Source: Aminipila sp051883075 (GTDB lineage: Bacteria; Bacillota; Clostridia; Peptostreptococcales; Anaerovoracaceae). Taken from it: a DNA stretch of 9,279 nt. Where the stretch lies: contig JBJETA010000126.1 of NCBI GenBank assembly GCA_051883075.1, positions 1 to 9,279 on the forward strand, given 5' to 3'. The notes under the pieces are model-generated. The model was given only the letters and a program-made list of their open reading frames with translations, had not been told where the DNA came from and did no database searches. Below are positions 1 to 6,115 of this stretch, piece by piece. Numbering within the stretch: position 1 is the stretch's first letter; every line of letters starts with the position of its first letter. The translations under genes were made by a program, and so were the position numbers.

Positions 1-472
1 CCAGTCTCAGTTCCATCATTGTTGTATTCTGCCAGTTTCCGAATCTGTCTTTAGCAATTCTCTCCCTGTAGCCTATCTCCCTAAATCCGCATTTTTTATG
101 AAGTGCAATACTTGCAAAATTAACAGAAATAATTGCCGAATAAATACTCCAGAAGCCTGCATTTTGTGCTTCGGTTTTAAGTTTTTCAAGAAGCTTTGTC
201 CCGATTCCTTTTCCCCGATATGCGATATCAATATATATGCTTACTTCCACACAGCCTTTGTACGCACATCTGCCTGAGACAGGACTTATTGCAATCCATC
301 CTGCCACAGTTCCATTTTCTTCATATACATATCTGCATTCTTTTATATGCTCTTCATCCCACTGTTCAAAACTTGGGCACTGCGTGTTGAAGGTAGAAAT
401 ACCATCCTCAATTCCCTGCGTATATATTTCCGCAACTCTGTCCCAGTCACTGTTTTGCATTTTTCTGATCAT
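1..472 (-). CDS. GNAT-family N-acetyltransferase, phosphinothricin-acetyltransferase-like (3' end cut by window)
   Basis: The visible part encodes 157 residues and runs off the window edge. It begins MIRKMQNSDWDRVAEIY, the usual N-terminus of Pat/YncA-type GNAT acetyltransferases, and carries the STFNTQ-PSFEQW segment of that group at about residues 26-38. The acetyl-CoA pyrophosphate-binding motif RGKGIG is at 86-91, followed by the family's NFASIALHKKCGF stretch (118-130) and RFGNWQNTTMMELRL near the end. Members are about 165-175 aa, so only a few residues should be missing. They transfer acetyl from acetyl-CoA to small amines such as phosphinothricin, methionine sulfone or amino-acid derivatives; the substrate here cannot be told. 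The ATG at 472 has a weak AAAAAAGG site about 10 bases upstream. A second ATG four codons in (460) is possible. The gene has its own promoter and lies beyond the gua terminator, so it is probably a separate unit. Confidence 0.88.
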   Translation of the reverse strand, partial: MIRKMQNSDWDRVAEIYTQGIEDGISTFNTQCPSFEQWDEEHIKECRYVYEENGTVAGWIAISPVSGRCAYKGCVEVSIYIDIAYRGKGIGTKLLEKLKTEAQNAGFWSIYSAIISVNFASIALHKKCGFREIGYRERIAKDRFGNWQNTTMMELRL

Positions 473-533
473 CTGTTATTGCCTTTTTTGCTAATTATAA
501 ATGTCAATATAAACACATTTTTCAACTACCAGT

Positions 534-560
534 ATTATAACATACTTACAAGTTTTTCAA
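534..560 (-). promoter_or_regulatory. Promoter of the GNAT gene
   Basis: On the minus strand TTGAAA (555-560) is followed after 15 bases by TATAAT (534-539). The -10 is a perfect consensus and is preceded by TG plus one base, giving the extended -10 TGTTATAAT, which compensates for the short spacer. The start would fall near 527, leaving a leader of roughly 55 bases before the ATG at 472. It lies downstream of the terminator at 610-656, consistent with independent transcription. Confidence 0.6.
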
Positions 561-609
561 GGACAAATATTCTTGTGCTTTGGAATATCCGGGAGGATTA
601 AGAAACTAT

Positions 610-656
610 AAAAAAAGACCGTAAGATGAGAAACTTGGCTCATCTTATGGTCTTTT
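610..656 (-). terminator. Intrinsic terminator, probably the original terminator of the gua operon
   Basis: An 18-base arm (613-630) and its partner (639-656) form a stem with one central G/T pair and an 8-base loop. On the minus strand the stem is followed by seven T residues (610-616, overlapping the arm's end). If the insert between the 12-bp repeats is removed, this hairpin falls about 20 bases after the guaA stop codon, which is where an operon terminator is expected. It now also serves the inserted two-gene cassette. Confidence 0.85.
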
Positions 657-674
657 GCCTTTCAACAGTTTTTC

Positions 675-686
675 TTACTCCATCTC
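675..686. repeat. Distal copy of a 12-bp direct repeat (attachment-site-like)
   Basis: The plus-strand sequence TTACTCCATCTC (GAGATGGAGTAA on the minus strand) is identical to 2907-2918, the last four codons of guaA. The match stops at both edges: the neighbours are C versus A on the left and G versus A on the right. The 3' end of guaA is a known target for tyrosine-recombinase-type genomic islands, which duplicate the end of the gene. This copy would be the junction where the island ends and the original downstream DNA resumes. Confidence 0.72.
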
Positions 687-800
687 GGCAAGTTATCGTT
701 TTGTCTTAAACTATTTTGTTTAGATTTTGCTACGAAAATACCGATTTTTTTACTTCAATTACATATTTTATTTTGGCTTACTGATTTTCTGTTGCCAAAG

Positions 801-811
801 TGTTGCCATTA
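801..811 (+). repeat. Left copy of an 11-bp inverted repeat near the island ends
   Basis: TGTTGCCATTA here reappears as its reverse complement at 2810-2820, so the two copies face each other across the cassette. A partial extra copy (GTTGCC) lies 10 bases to the left at 791-796. The site begins about 115 bases inside the distal 12-bp repeat. Arm-type integrase binding sites are typically found at such places, but this role is only inferred. Confidence 0.45.
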
Positions 812-813
812 TT

Positions 814-1494
814 TTATGTACTGCTTCCATAAAAAGCATCTAGCTTTCCTATGAAATAATTAAAACTTGGCGAAGCATTTTTTCTAATATCCAGTAACGC
901 ACCGATGTTTCTTGCACATTCGCATTTAAACAATCCAATCTCATAATATGATGAAGCATTCCTTTTAAGGGTTTGTAAGCCGCCTTTATGAACAATGTCC
1001 GCCAAATACTCCCAAGTCCCTATAATACTATCTTGGACATACTTTTGTAATAATTGTCGTTTAGCCATTGGATATGCGGTTACTAACGCTTCACTATCTC
1101 CTAAAAGCCATGCTTCCATTTCTTCAATCGCTATGCAAAAAAACACTTGCATTGATATTTCTAATTCTTGGTACATTTGTACTAAACTACGTTTCATATT
1201 TGCACAATCTTCATCATCACTATCTAAAATAACAAAAATTGCCTTTTTCCCTGGCATTTTTTTTAAAGATGAGTCCATCCCTTTCAAGTACATTGGTAAA
1301 TCCGTTAATAGTCTTTTAGATTTTATTTGTGACATTTTGTTCGCTTTTAAAGGTATTTTCCCTATTCCTTTAAAACTATGAATTTTGTACGTAATATTTT
1401 CCTTATCCATCACATACTTATCCATAATTTGCTCTAAAAGAATACCTCCTGATTTATCTTCAATTAAGATTTCAATATATGTGTATTCATCCAT
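814..1494 (-). CDS. TOPRIM/DUF4276-like protein, partner of the adjacent AAA ATPase (putative defence effector)
   Basis: The product is 226 aa, soluble, with no signal or membrane segment. It shows an acidic layout typical of DUF4276/TOPRIM-like proteins found beside AAA ATPases: IEILIEDKSGG at 7-17 (candidate metal-binding E12), HSFKGIG at 39-45, FVILDSDDED at 87-96 (a DxD element), and CIAIEEMEAWLLGD at 120-133. The C-terminal DSIIGTWEYLADIV (155-168) and SPSFNYF (208-214) also match what I remember of this family. In analogous pairs (PARIS AriA/AriB, RloA/RloB, AbiL) the TOPRIM-like partner is held by the ATPase and acts as a toxic nuclease when phage is sensed. A start at 1542 would overlap the ATPase gene by 32 bases. 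I prefer the ATG at 1494 because GAGGA sits 6 bases before it, leaving a 16-base gap after the ATPase stop. Family assignment is from motifs; nuclease activity and target are unknown. Confidence 0.75.
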   Translation of the reverse strand: MDEYTYIEILIEDKSGGILLEQIMDKYVMDKENITYKIHSFKGIGKIPLKANKMSQIKSKRLLTDLPMYLKGMDSSLKKMPGKKAIFVILDSDDEDCANMKRSLVQMYQELEISMQVFFCIAIEEMEAWLLGDSEALVTAYPMAKRQLLQKYVQDSIIGTWEYLADIVHKGGLQTLKRNASSYYEIGLFKCECARNIGALLDIRKNASPSFNYFIGKLDAFYGSST

Positions 1495-1510
1495 TTTCAT
1501 TCCTCGCAAC

Positions 1511-2737
1511 TTAACCAAAATAATCACTATACCACAAATCACCTAATTCAATATCTGAATCACATAATTGTTTAACATGCTCATATTCCGATGCTCTTGT
1601 AATAGTTGAAAAACCATCTTCCTGTTTTTCCAACACCCATACTTCATCCGGAGATAATGCATTTACAAAAAAAGGACTATGCGTTGTAACAAAAAGTTGC
1701 TTTGAATAAGTGCCTCTAATACTATTCTTCATTTGTAATGCCAAATCAGCTAAATATTTATGATATAATCCATTTTCAGGTTCTTCAATAAAAACCAATG
1801 GACGCGCATCTTTTTCATGCAACAACAAATAGTACGCAAAAAGTTTTAGTGTTCCATCCGACATTTTTTGCGAATAAAATGGTTTTTCAAATCCTTGCTC
1901 TAAAAATTCCAACACCAATTGACCATTTTGCAATTTAACCGGTTTAATTTCCTTAATGCCTGGAAGTTTAGTTTGAATGCCACGTAATACCTTTAAGAAA
2001 TCTTTCGAATCTTCCCTATATAAAAACTCGGCTACATTATTTACATTATTGCCCAAACGATTCAAATATTTTTGAGGCCCTGCATTGGGAATTTCACGTG
2101 CTGACGTTGGACTAAAATAGCACAAAAACCAGTTCTTCAAAAAATTCTTAAATTTAACAATTCTTGGATGTTCTTTTAACTCGCCAAGTGTTACAATTCC
2201 CAATTGCCTAGGATCTGCCAACTCAACATCAACCTTATCTCCAATCTCCTGATTTTCTTCTTCCAAAAATCCACTATTATTTCCTTTAAAAGCAAACCCT
2301 TTTCCATATTCAAGAAATAAAAATGACATTGGCCGTCCATATCTTTCATTTGCTCGTCTTTGGCGTAATCTTTCTTTCTCAACTACAGGTCTATCATATT
2401 TATCTAGTCCGATTGATAATTCATACGTAATGGGAGGCTCATTGCTTGTCTCACGATAATATATTTCAAATTCTATAGGTTCAACTACACTTTGGGAAAT
2501 AAGTTTCTCATATCCTCCTCTACCATTTAAGTCACATGCGACCTCTACACCTTTTTCCAAACAGTCCGCAAGGAAACCAAATGCATCTGCTAAGGTGCTC
2601 TTTCCTGTTCCACTTTGACCAATTATAGCATTCATATTTGTTAATTCTTTTCCGCTATTGTCAAACAGTAATTTTCCCATTTTTATGTCTTTTAAAGAAC
2701 CATAGTTCTTGATCCGAATGCCTGCTATTCTTCCCAT
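1511..2737 (-). CDS. AAA_21 / ABC-SMC-like ATPase of a two-gene putative defence system
   Basis: The product is a 408-aa soluble ATPase. It opens with an SMC/RecF-like strand, IAGIRIKNYGSLKDI (4-18). Walker A GQSGTGKST is at 40-48, the ABC-type signature SDGT at 293-296 in QKMSDGTLKLFAYY, Walker B LVFIEEPENGL at 314-324, and the switch histidine in TTHSP at 351-355. The region between Walker A and the signature (about 60-285) is the family-specific insertion. All ATP-binding and hydrolysis elements are intact, so the gene is probably functional. This architecture is shared by ATPases such as AriA (PARIS), RloA and the ATPase part of OLD/GajA proteins, which dimerise through ATP and control a nuclease. 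It is followed after 16 bases by the TOPRIM-like gene, implying translational coupling. GGGGAGG lies 7 bases before the ATG. The specific defence system cannot be named from sequence alone. Confidence 0.85.
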   Translation of the reverse strand: MGRIAGIRIKNYGSLKDIKMGKLLFDNSGKELTNMNAIIGQSGTGKSTLADAFGFLADCLEKGVEVACDLNGRGGYEKLISQSVVEPIEFEIYYRETSNEPPITYELSIGLDKYDRPVVEKERLRQRRANERYGRPMSFLFLEYGKGFAFKGNNSGFLEEENQEIGDKVDVELADPRQLGIVTLGELKEHPRIVKFKNFLKNWFLCYFSPTSAREIPNAGPQKYLNRLGNNVNNVAEFLYREDSKDFLKVLRGIQTKLPGIKEIKPVKLQNGQLVLEFLEQGFEKPFYSQKMSDGTLKLFAYYLLLHEKDARPLVFIEEPENGLYHKYLADLALQMKNSIRGTYSKQLFVTTHSPFFVNALSPDEVWVLEKQEDGFSTITRASEYEHVKQLCDSDIELGDLWYSDYFG

Positions 2738-2772
2738 ATCTTTACCTCCCCAAATACCAGGTTTATACTAAA

Positions 2773-2800
2773 GTAATACCTTATTTTTCCCTATTATCAA
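2773..2800 (-). promoter_or_regulatory. Possible promoter of the ATPase-TOPRIM cassette
   Basis: TTGATA (2795-2800) is followed after 16 bases by TATTAC (2773-2778) on the minus strand, which would start RNA about 30 bases before the ATPase ATG at 2737. The -10 is a weak match and the whole region is AT-rich, so chance matches are likely. An alternative pairing uses GATAAT just upstream. Read-through from guaA is another way the cassette could be expressed. Confidence 0.3.
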
Positions 2801-2802
2801 AA

Positions 2803-2828
2803 AAATATTTAATGGCAACAAAATATTT
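2803..2828 (-). other. AT-only hairpin with T-run between guaA and the ATPase gene
   Basis: Two copies of the self-complementary octamer AAATATTT (2803-2810 and 2821-2828) can form a stem around a 10-base loop. On the minus strand this is followed by further T residues. It could act as a weak terminator limiting read-through from guaA, but an all-A/T stem is unstable. The loop holds part of the 11-bp sequence repeated inversely at 801-811, so it may instead be a protein-binding site. Confidence 0.3.
2810..2820 (-). repeat. Right copy of the 11-bp inverted repeat near the island ends
   Basis: The minus-strand reading TGTTGCCATTA is identical to plus-strand 801-811. It lies about 87 bases inside the guaA-proximal 12-bp repeat, in mirror orientation to the other copy. 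Placement near both ends suggests a recombinase arm site, though 11 bases in AT-rich DNA is modest evidence. Confidence 0.45.
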
Positions 2829-2833
2829 CTCAT

Positions 2834-2853
2834 TACATATAAATACATATAAA
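2834..2853. repeat. Two tandem copies of a 10-bp unit
   Basis: The unit TACATATAAA occurs twice without interruption (2834-2843 and 2844-2853), between the island end at guaA and the ATPase gene. Short tandem direct repeats near an attachment site can be integrase or excisionase sites, or operators for the neighbouring gene. Low-complexity A/T chance is a real alternative. Confidence 0.5.
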
Positions 2854-2906
2854 CTATACTATCCAATATGCTACCTTCCATATAAAATAATATAGGTACA
2901 CTCGCA

Positions 2907-2918
2907 TTACTCCATCTC
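2907..2918. repeat. guaA-proximal copy of the 12-bp direct repeat (attachment-site-like)
   Basis: These 12 bases are the codons GAG ATG GAG TAA that finish guaA, and they are identical to 675-686. Islands that use guaA as a target recombine within the last codons, so the gene stays intact while a copy of its end is left at the far junction. That is what is seen here: guaA is full length and the far copy has no coding role. Confidence 0.72.
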
Positions 2919-4481
2919 AATCGTTCCCGGTGGTTTGGAAGTCAGGTCATAGAATACTCTGTTTACACCCTTTACTTCATTAATAATTCGGCTCATAACA
3001 GTCTGGAGCACTTCAAACGGAATTTCTGCAGCTTCAGCTGTCATAAAGTCAACAGTTCTTACTGCACGAACTACAACTGCATAGTCGTAAGTTCTTTCAT
3101 CACCCATTACGCCAACACTTCTCATATTTGAAAGTGCTGCAAAGTACTGGTTAGGCATCCAAGGAGCTTCAGCACCGTTTGCTTCCTTATATGCTCTTGC
3201 TGCCTTATCAACCTCTTCTCTGTAAATAAAGTCAGCATCCTGAACGATTCTAACCTTTTCAGCAGTTACTTCACCGATGATTCTGATACCAAGTCCTGGG
3301 CCCGGGAATGGCTGACGGAATACAAGATATTCAGGAAGTCCAAGTTCAAGGCCGGCCTGTCTTACTTCGTCCTTAAACAGATTTCTAAGCGGTTCGATGA
3401 TTTCCTTAAAATCAACATAATCAGGGAGTCCTCCAACATTGTGATGTGACTTGATTACTGCAGATTCACCGCCAAGACCTGATTCAACAACATCCGGATA
3501 AATAGTTCCCTGTGCAAGGAAATCAACCTTACCGATTTTCTTTGCTTCCTCTTCAAATACCCTGATAAATTCTTCACCGATAATCTTACGTTTTCTTTCA
3601 GGTTCTTCAACTCCTGCAAGCTTTGCATAATATCTTTCCTGGGCATTTACACGAACAAAGTTTATGTCAAAGGAGCCATTTGGTCCAAATACGCTCTCAA
3701 CTTCGTCCCCCTCATTCTTTCTAAGAAGACCGTGGTCAACAAAGACACATGTAAGCTGTGGTCCGATTGCCTTTGCAAGAAGAGCTGCAAGAACTGATGA
3801 ATCCACACCGCCGGATAGCGCAAGAAGTACCTTGCCATCTCCAACCTTTTCACGAATTTCTTTAACTGTATTTTCTACGAATGAGTCCATTCTCCATGAG
3901 CCGGCACATCCGCAAACATTTCTTACGAAATTGTAAATCATCTGAGTTCCGTTCTGAGTGTGAAGCACTTCAGGATGGAACTGCACTGAATATAATTTCT
4001 TTTCTACATTCTGTGTAGCTGCGATTGGGCAGTCTGCAGTAGATGCCACTGTTTCAAAGCCGGGAGCAAGTTCAGCAATACGGTCAAAGTGACTCATCCA
4101 GCAAATTGATTTTTCAGGAAGTCCCCGGAATAATGTCCCATTTGCCGAATAATTAATTTCTGTCTTTCCGTATTCACCAACCTCAGGAGTGATAACCTTT
4201 CCTCCAAGCTTATGCATCATCAGCTGGGCTCCATAGCAAATTCCAAGAACAGGAATTCCCAGTTCAAAAAGCTCCTTCTGATACGATGGGGAATCCTCTT
4301 CATAACAGCTGTTTGGTCCTCCTGTAAGAATAATTCCCTTTGGGTTCATTTCTTTTATGCGCTCTATATCGATTTTATATGAGTAAATTTCGCAGTATAC
4401 GTTGCATTCTCTTACACGGCGTGCAACAAGCTGGTTATACTGTCCACCGAAATCAATCACGATAATTTTTTCCTGTTCCAT
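2907..4481 (-). CDS. guaA: GMP synthase (glutamine-hydrolysing)
   Basis: The 524-aa product is the last enzyme of GMP synthesis, converting XMP, ATP and glutamine to GMP in the cytoplasm. The N-terminal class I glutamine amidotransferase domain (about 1-195) has its nucleophile Cys82 in GICYGAQ, with His169 and Glu171 in QFHPEV. The ATP-pyrophosphatase domain (about 200-400) carries the PP-loop SGGVDSS at 223-229. The C-terminal dimerisation domain holds the RQPFPGPGLGIRI motif (389-401) and ends KPPGTIEME. Length and motifs are normal for the family. AAAGGAG lies 6 bases before the ATG. It follows guaB by 101 bases in the same direction. Its last four codons coincide with the 12-bp repeat, so its end is also the presumed island junction. 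The protein is complete despite the insertion. Confidence 0.98.
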   Translation of the reverse strand: MEQEKIIVIDFGGQYNQLVARRVRECNVYCEIYSYKIDIERIKEMNPKGIILTGGPNSCYEEDSPSYQKELFELGIPVLGICYGAQLMMHKLGGKVITPEVGEYGKTEINYSANGTLFRGLPEKSICWMSHFDRIAELAPGFETVASTADCPIAATQNVEKKLYSVQFHPEVLHTQNGTQMIYNFVRNVCGCAGSWRMDSFVENTVKEIREKVGDGKVLLALSGGVDSSVLAALLAKAIGPQLTCVFVDHGLLRKNEGDEVESVFGPNGSFDINFVRVNAQERYYAKLAGVEEPERKRKIIGEEFIRVFEEEAKKIGKVDFLAQGTIYPDVVESGLGGESAVIKSHHNVGGLPDYVDFKEIIEPLRNLFKDEVRQAGLELGLPEYLVFRQPFPGPGLGIRIIGEVTAEKVRIVQDADFIYREEVDKAARAYKEANGAEAPWMPNQYFAALSNMRSVGVMGDERTYDYAVVVRAVRTVDFMTAEAAEIPFEVLQTVMSRIINEVKGVNRVFYDLTSKPPGTIEME

Positions 4482-4527
4482 GTTTGTCTCCTTTTTATTC
4501 TAAACTTGACACAGCAGCTCCGAAATT

Positions 4528-4561
4528 CAGGCTGAACTTTGAACATTCAAAATCCAGCCTG
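4528..4561 (-). other. Stem-loop between guaB and guaA
   Basis: CAGGCTG and CAGCCTG (outer arms 4528-4534 and 4555-4561) enclose a second pair, TTTGAA/TTCAAA (4538-4543 and 4546-4551), forming an interrupted hairpin in the 101-base guaB-guaA spacer. No T-run follows, so it is not a normal terminator. It may mark an RNA-processing or stability element that sets the guaB to guaA ratio. No convincing separate guaA promoter was seen. Confidence 0.45.
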
Positions 4562-4582
4562 CAAAATCCAATATATCAGCTA

Positions 4583-6091
4583 TTATCTGACAGAAGTGTT
4601 GTCTGTATTCTTCAATATTACGTCGTGTGCTCCGCCCTCTACGATACTTGTTGCTGAAACCAGAGTAATCTTTGCGTTCTTCTGCAGTTCCGGAATAGTC
4701 AGTGCTCCGCAGTTGCACATAGTCGACTTCACCTTGTTAAGAGAAAGAGTTACATTATCCTTCAGACTTCCTGCATAAGGAACATATGAGTCAACACCCT
4801 CTTCAAACTTCAGCTTGCTGTCACCACCAAGGTCATATCTCTGCCAGTTTCTTGCCCTGTTAGAACCTTCGCCCCAGTATTCCTTTACGTAAGTTCCGTT
4901 TACCATCAGCTTGTTTGTAGGAGATTCATCGAATCTTGAGAAGTATCTTCCAAGCATGATAAAGTCAGAACCCATAGCCAGAGCAAGTGTCATATGATAG
5001 TCATATACAATACCGCCGTCTGAGCAGATAGGCACATAAATGCCTGTTTCTTCAAAATACTTATCTCTTTCCTTTGCAACTTCGATTGTAGCAGTAGCCT
5101 GTCCGCGGCCTATACCCTTCTGTTCTCTTGTGATACAGATTGAACCTCCGCCGATACCTACCTTTACAAAGTCTGCACCTGCCTCGGCAAGGAAGCGGAA
5201 GCCTTCTCCGTCTACAACATTGCCCGCACCTATTTTAACGCTGTCGCCGTACTTTTCTCTTACAAAAGCAATTGTCTCCTTCTGCCATTCAGAATAGCCT
5301 TCAGAAGAGTCAATGCAGAGAACATCTGCGCCGGCTTCCACAAGAGCAGGGATTCTTTCTTCATAGTCTCTTGTGTTTACACCTGCACCGACTACATATC
5401 TCTTATGTTCATCAAGAAGTTCGTTTGGATTATCCTTGTGGGAATCATAGTCCTTACGGAATACGAAATGTGTCAGTCTCTGGTTCTTGTCGATAACAGG
5501 AAGCGCATTCAGCTTGTGCTCCCAAAGCATATCGTTTGCTTCCGACAGAGTGCAGCCCTCTTTTGCATATATCAGTGATTCAAATGGCGTCATGAACTCA
5601 GAAATCTTTGTGCCCAGATCCATACGGCTCAGTCTGTAGTCCCTGCTTGTAACAATACCTAAAATCTTACCTTCCGCTGTACCATCGTCTGTAATAGCTA
5701 TCGTTGAATGTCCGCTTCTTTTCTTAAGGTCAAGCACATCTGCAAGAGTCTGGTCAGGTCTTAAGTTCGAGTCACTTTTAACAAAACCTGCCTTGTGGCT
5801 CTTTACTCTTCTTACCATCTCTGCCTGACTCTCAATTGACTGCGATCCATAAATGAACGAAATGCCGCCCTCCTTTGCAAGAGCGATTGCCATTTTATCA
5901 TCAGATACAGCCTGCATGATAGCTGAAACAAGAGGAATATTCATTGACAGCGCAGGCTCCTCACCCTTCCTGAACTTAACAACCGGAGTTCTTAAGCTCA
6001 CGTTGTCAGGTGTGCATTCTTTGCTGGAATAACCAGGCACCAATAAATACTCATTGAATGTTCTTGATGGTTCATTGAAATAATACGCCAT
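4583..6091 (-). CDS. guaB: IMP dehydrogenase, divergent (Tritrichomonas-like) subtype
   Basis: The 502-aa product oxidises IMP to XMP with NAD+, the committed step to guanine nucleotides. The catalytic loop GIGGGSICITREQKG (312-326) places the nucleophile at Cys319. D261/S262 lie in CIDSSEG, R382 follows MLG, and the flap Arg-Tyr pair is R418/Y419 in NWQRYDLGG. A tandem CBS (Bateman) regulatory region occupies roughly 105-220. The numbering of C319, R382 and R418/Y419 equals that of Tritrichomonas foetus IMPDH as I remember it, and long stretches such as the SDGGIVYDYHMTLALAMG region match closely. Ordinary bacterial IMPDHs have the cysteine near 305. It lies 24 bases after the carboxypeptidase gene with AAAGGAG before the ATG, so the two are probably co-transcribed. 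No truncation is seen. Confidence 0.97.
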   Translation of the reverse strand: MAYYFNEPSRTFNEYLLVPGYSSKECTPDNVSLRTPVVKFRKGEEPALSMNIPLVSAIMQAVSDDKMAIALAKEGGISFIYGSQSIESQAEMVRRVKSHKAGFVKSDSNLRPDQTLADVLDLKKRSGHSTIAITDDGTAEGKILGIVTSRDYRLSRMDLGTKISEFMTPFESLIYAKEGCTLSEANDMLWEHKLNALPVIDKNQRLTHFVFRKDYDSHKDNPNELLDEHKRYVVGAGVNTRDYEERIPALVEAGADVLCIDSSEGYSEWQKETIAFVREKYGDSVKIGAGNVVDGEGFRFLAEAGADFVKVGIGGGSICITREQKGIGRGQATATIEVAKERDKYFEETGIYVPICSDGGIVYDYHMTLALAMGSDFIMLGRYFSRFDESPTNKLMVNGTYVKEYWGEGSNRARNWQRYDLGGDSKLKFEEGVDSYVPYAGSLKDNVTLSLNKVKSTMCNCGALTIPELQKNAKITLVSATSIVEGGAHDVILKNTDNTSVR

Positions 6092-6115
6092 TTTTCTTCT
6101 CCTTTTCTTAAATTC

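Larger units (their letters stand above)
675..2918. mobile_element. Miniature genomic island inserted at the 3' end of guaA, carrying an ATPase-TOPRIM pair
   Basis: The element is bounded by the 12-bp direct repeats at 675-686 and 2907-2918; the repeat unit to repeat unit distance is 2232 bp. Removing one repeat and the insert joins the guaA stop codon directly to a strong terminator, the arrangement expected of an uninterrupted operon. The inside is visibly richer in A+T than guaA: one sampled 60-base row of the ATPase gene (1561-1620) has 19 G+C, and one row of guaA (3061-3120) has 26. Both cargo genes point the same way as guaA. No integrase, excisionase or relaxase is present, so the element is either decayed or mobilised in trans. 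The repeat match and the terminator logic are seen directly; the mobile nature is inferred. Confidence 0.68.

Noticed and set aside
196..601. Three plus-strand frames of 64-85 codons
   Set aside because: They are antisense to the GNAT gene and its promoter; the translations are low-complexity Ser/Leu/Phe/Cys-rich and unlike real proteins.
995..1381. A 128-codon plus-strand frame
   Set aside because: It lies fully antisense to the TOPRIM-like gene, which has recognisable motifs; no upstream ribosome binding site or family match.
1495..1542. A 16-residue extension of the TOPRIM-like protein overlapping the ATPase gene
   Set aside because: GAGGA is well placed for the ATG at 1494, and the extension would have to start within the ATPase coding end without its own ribosome binding site.
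675..2918. The cassette as an insertion sequence or transposon
   Set aside because: No transposase and no terminal inverted repeats at the exact ends. The 12-bp direct repeat equals the end of guaA, fitting site-specific integration better than a random target duplication.
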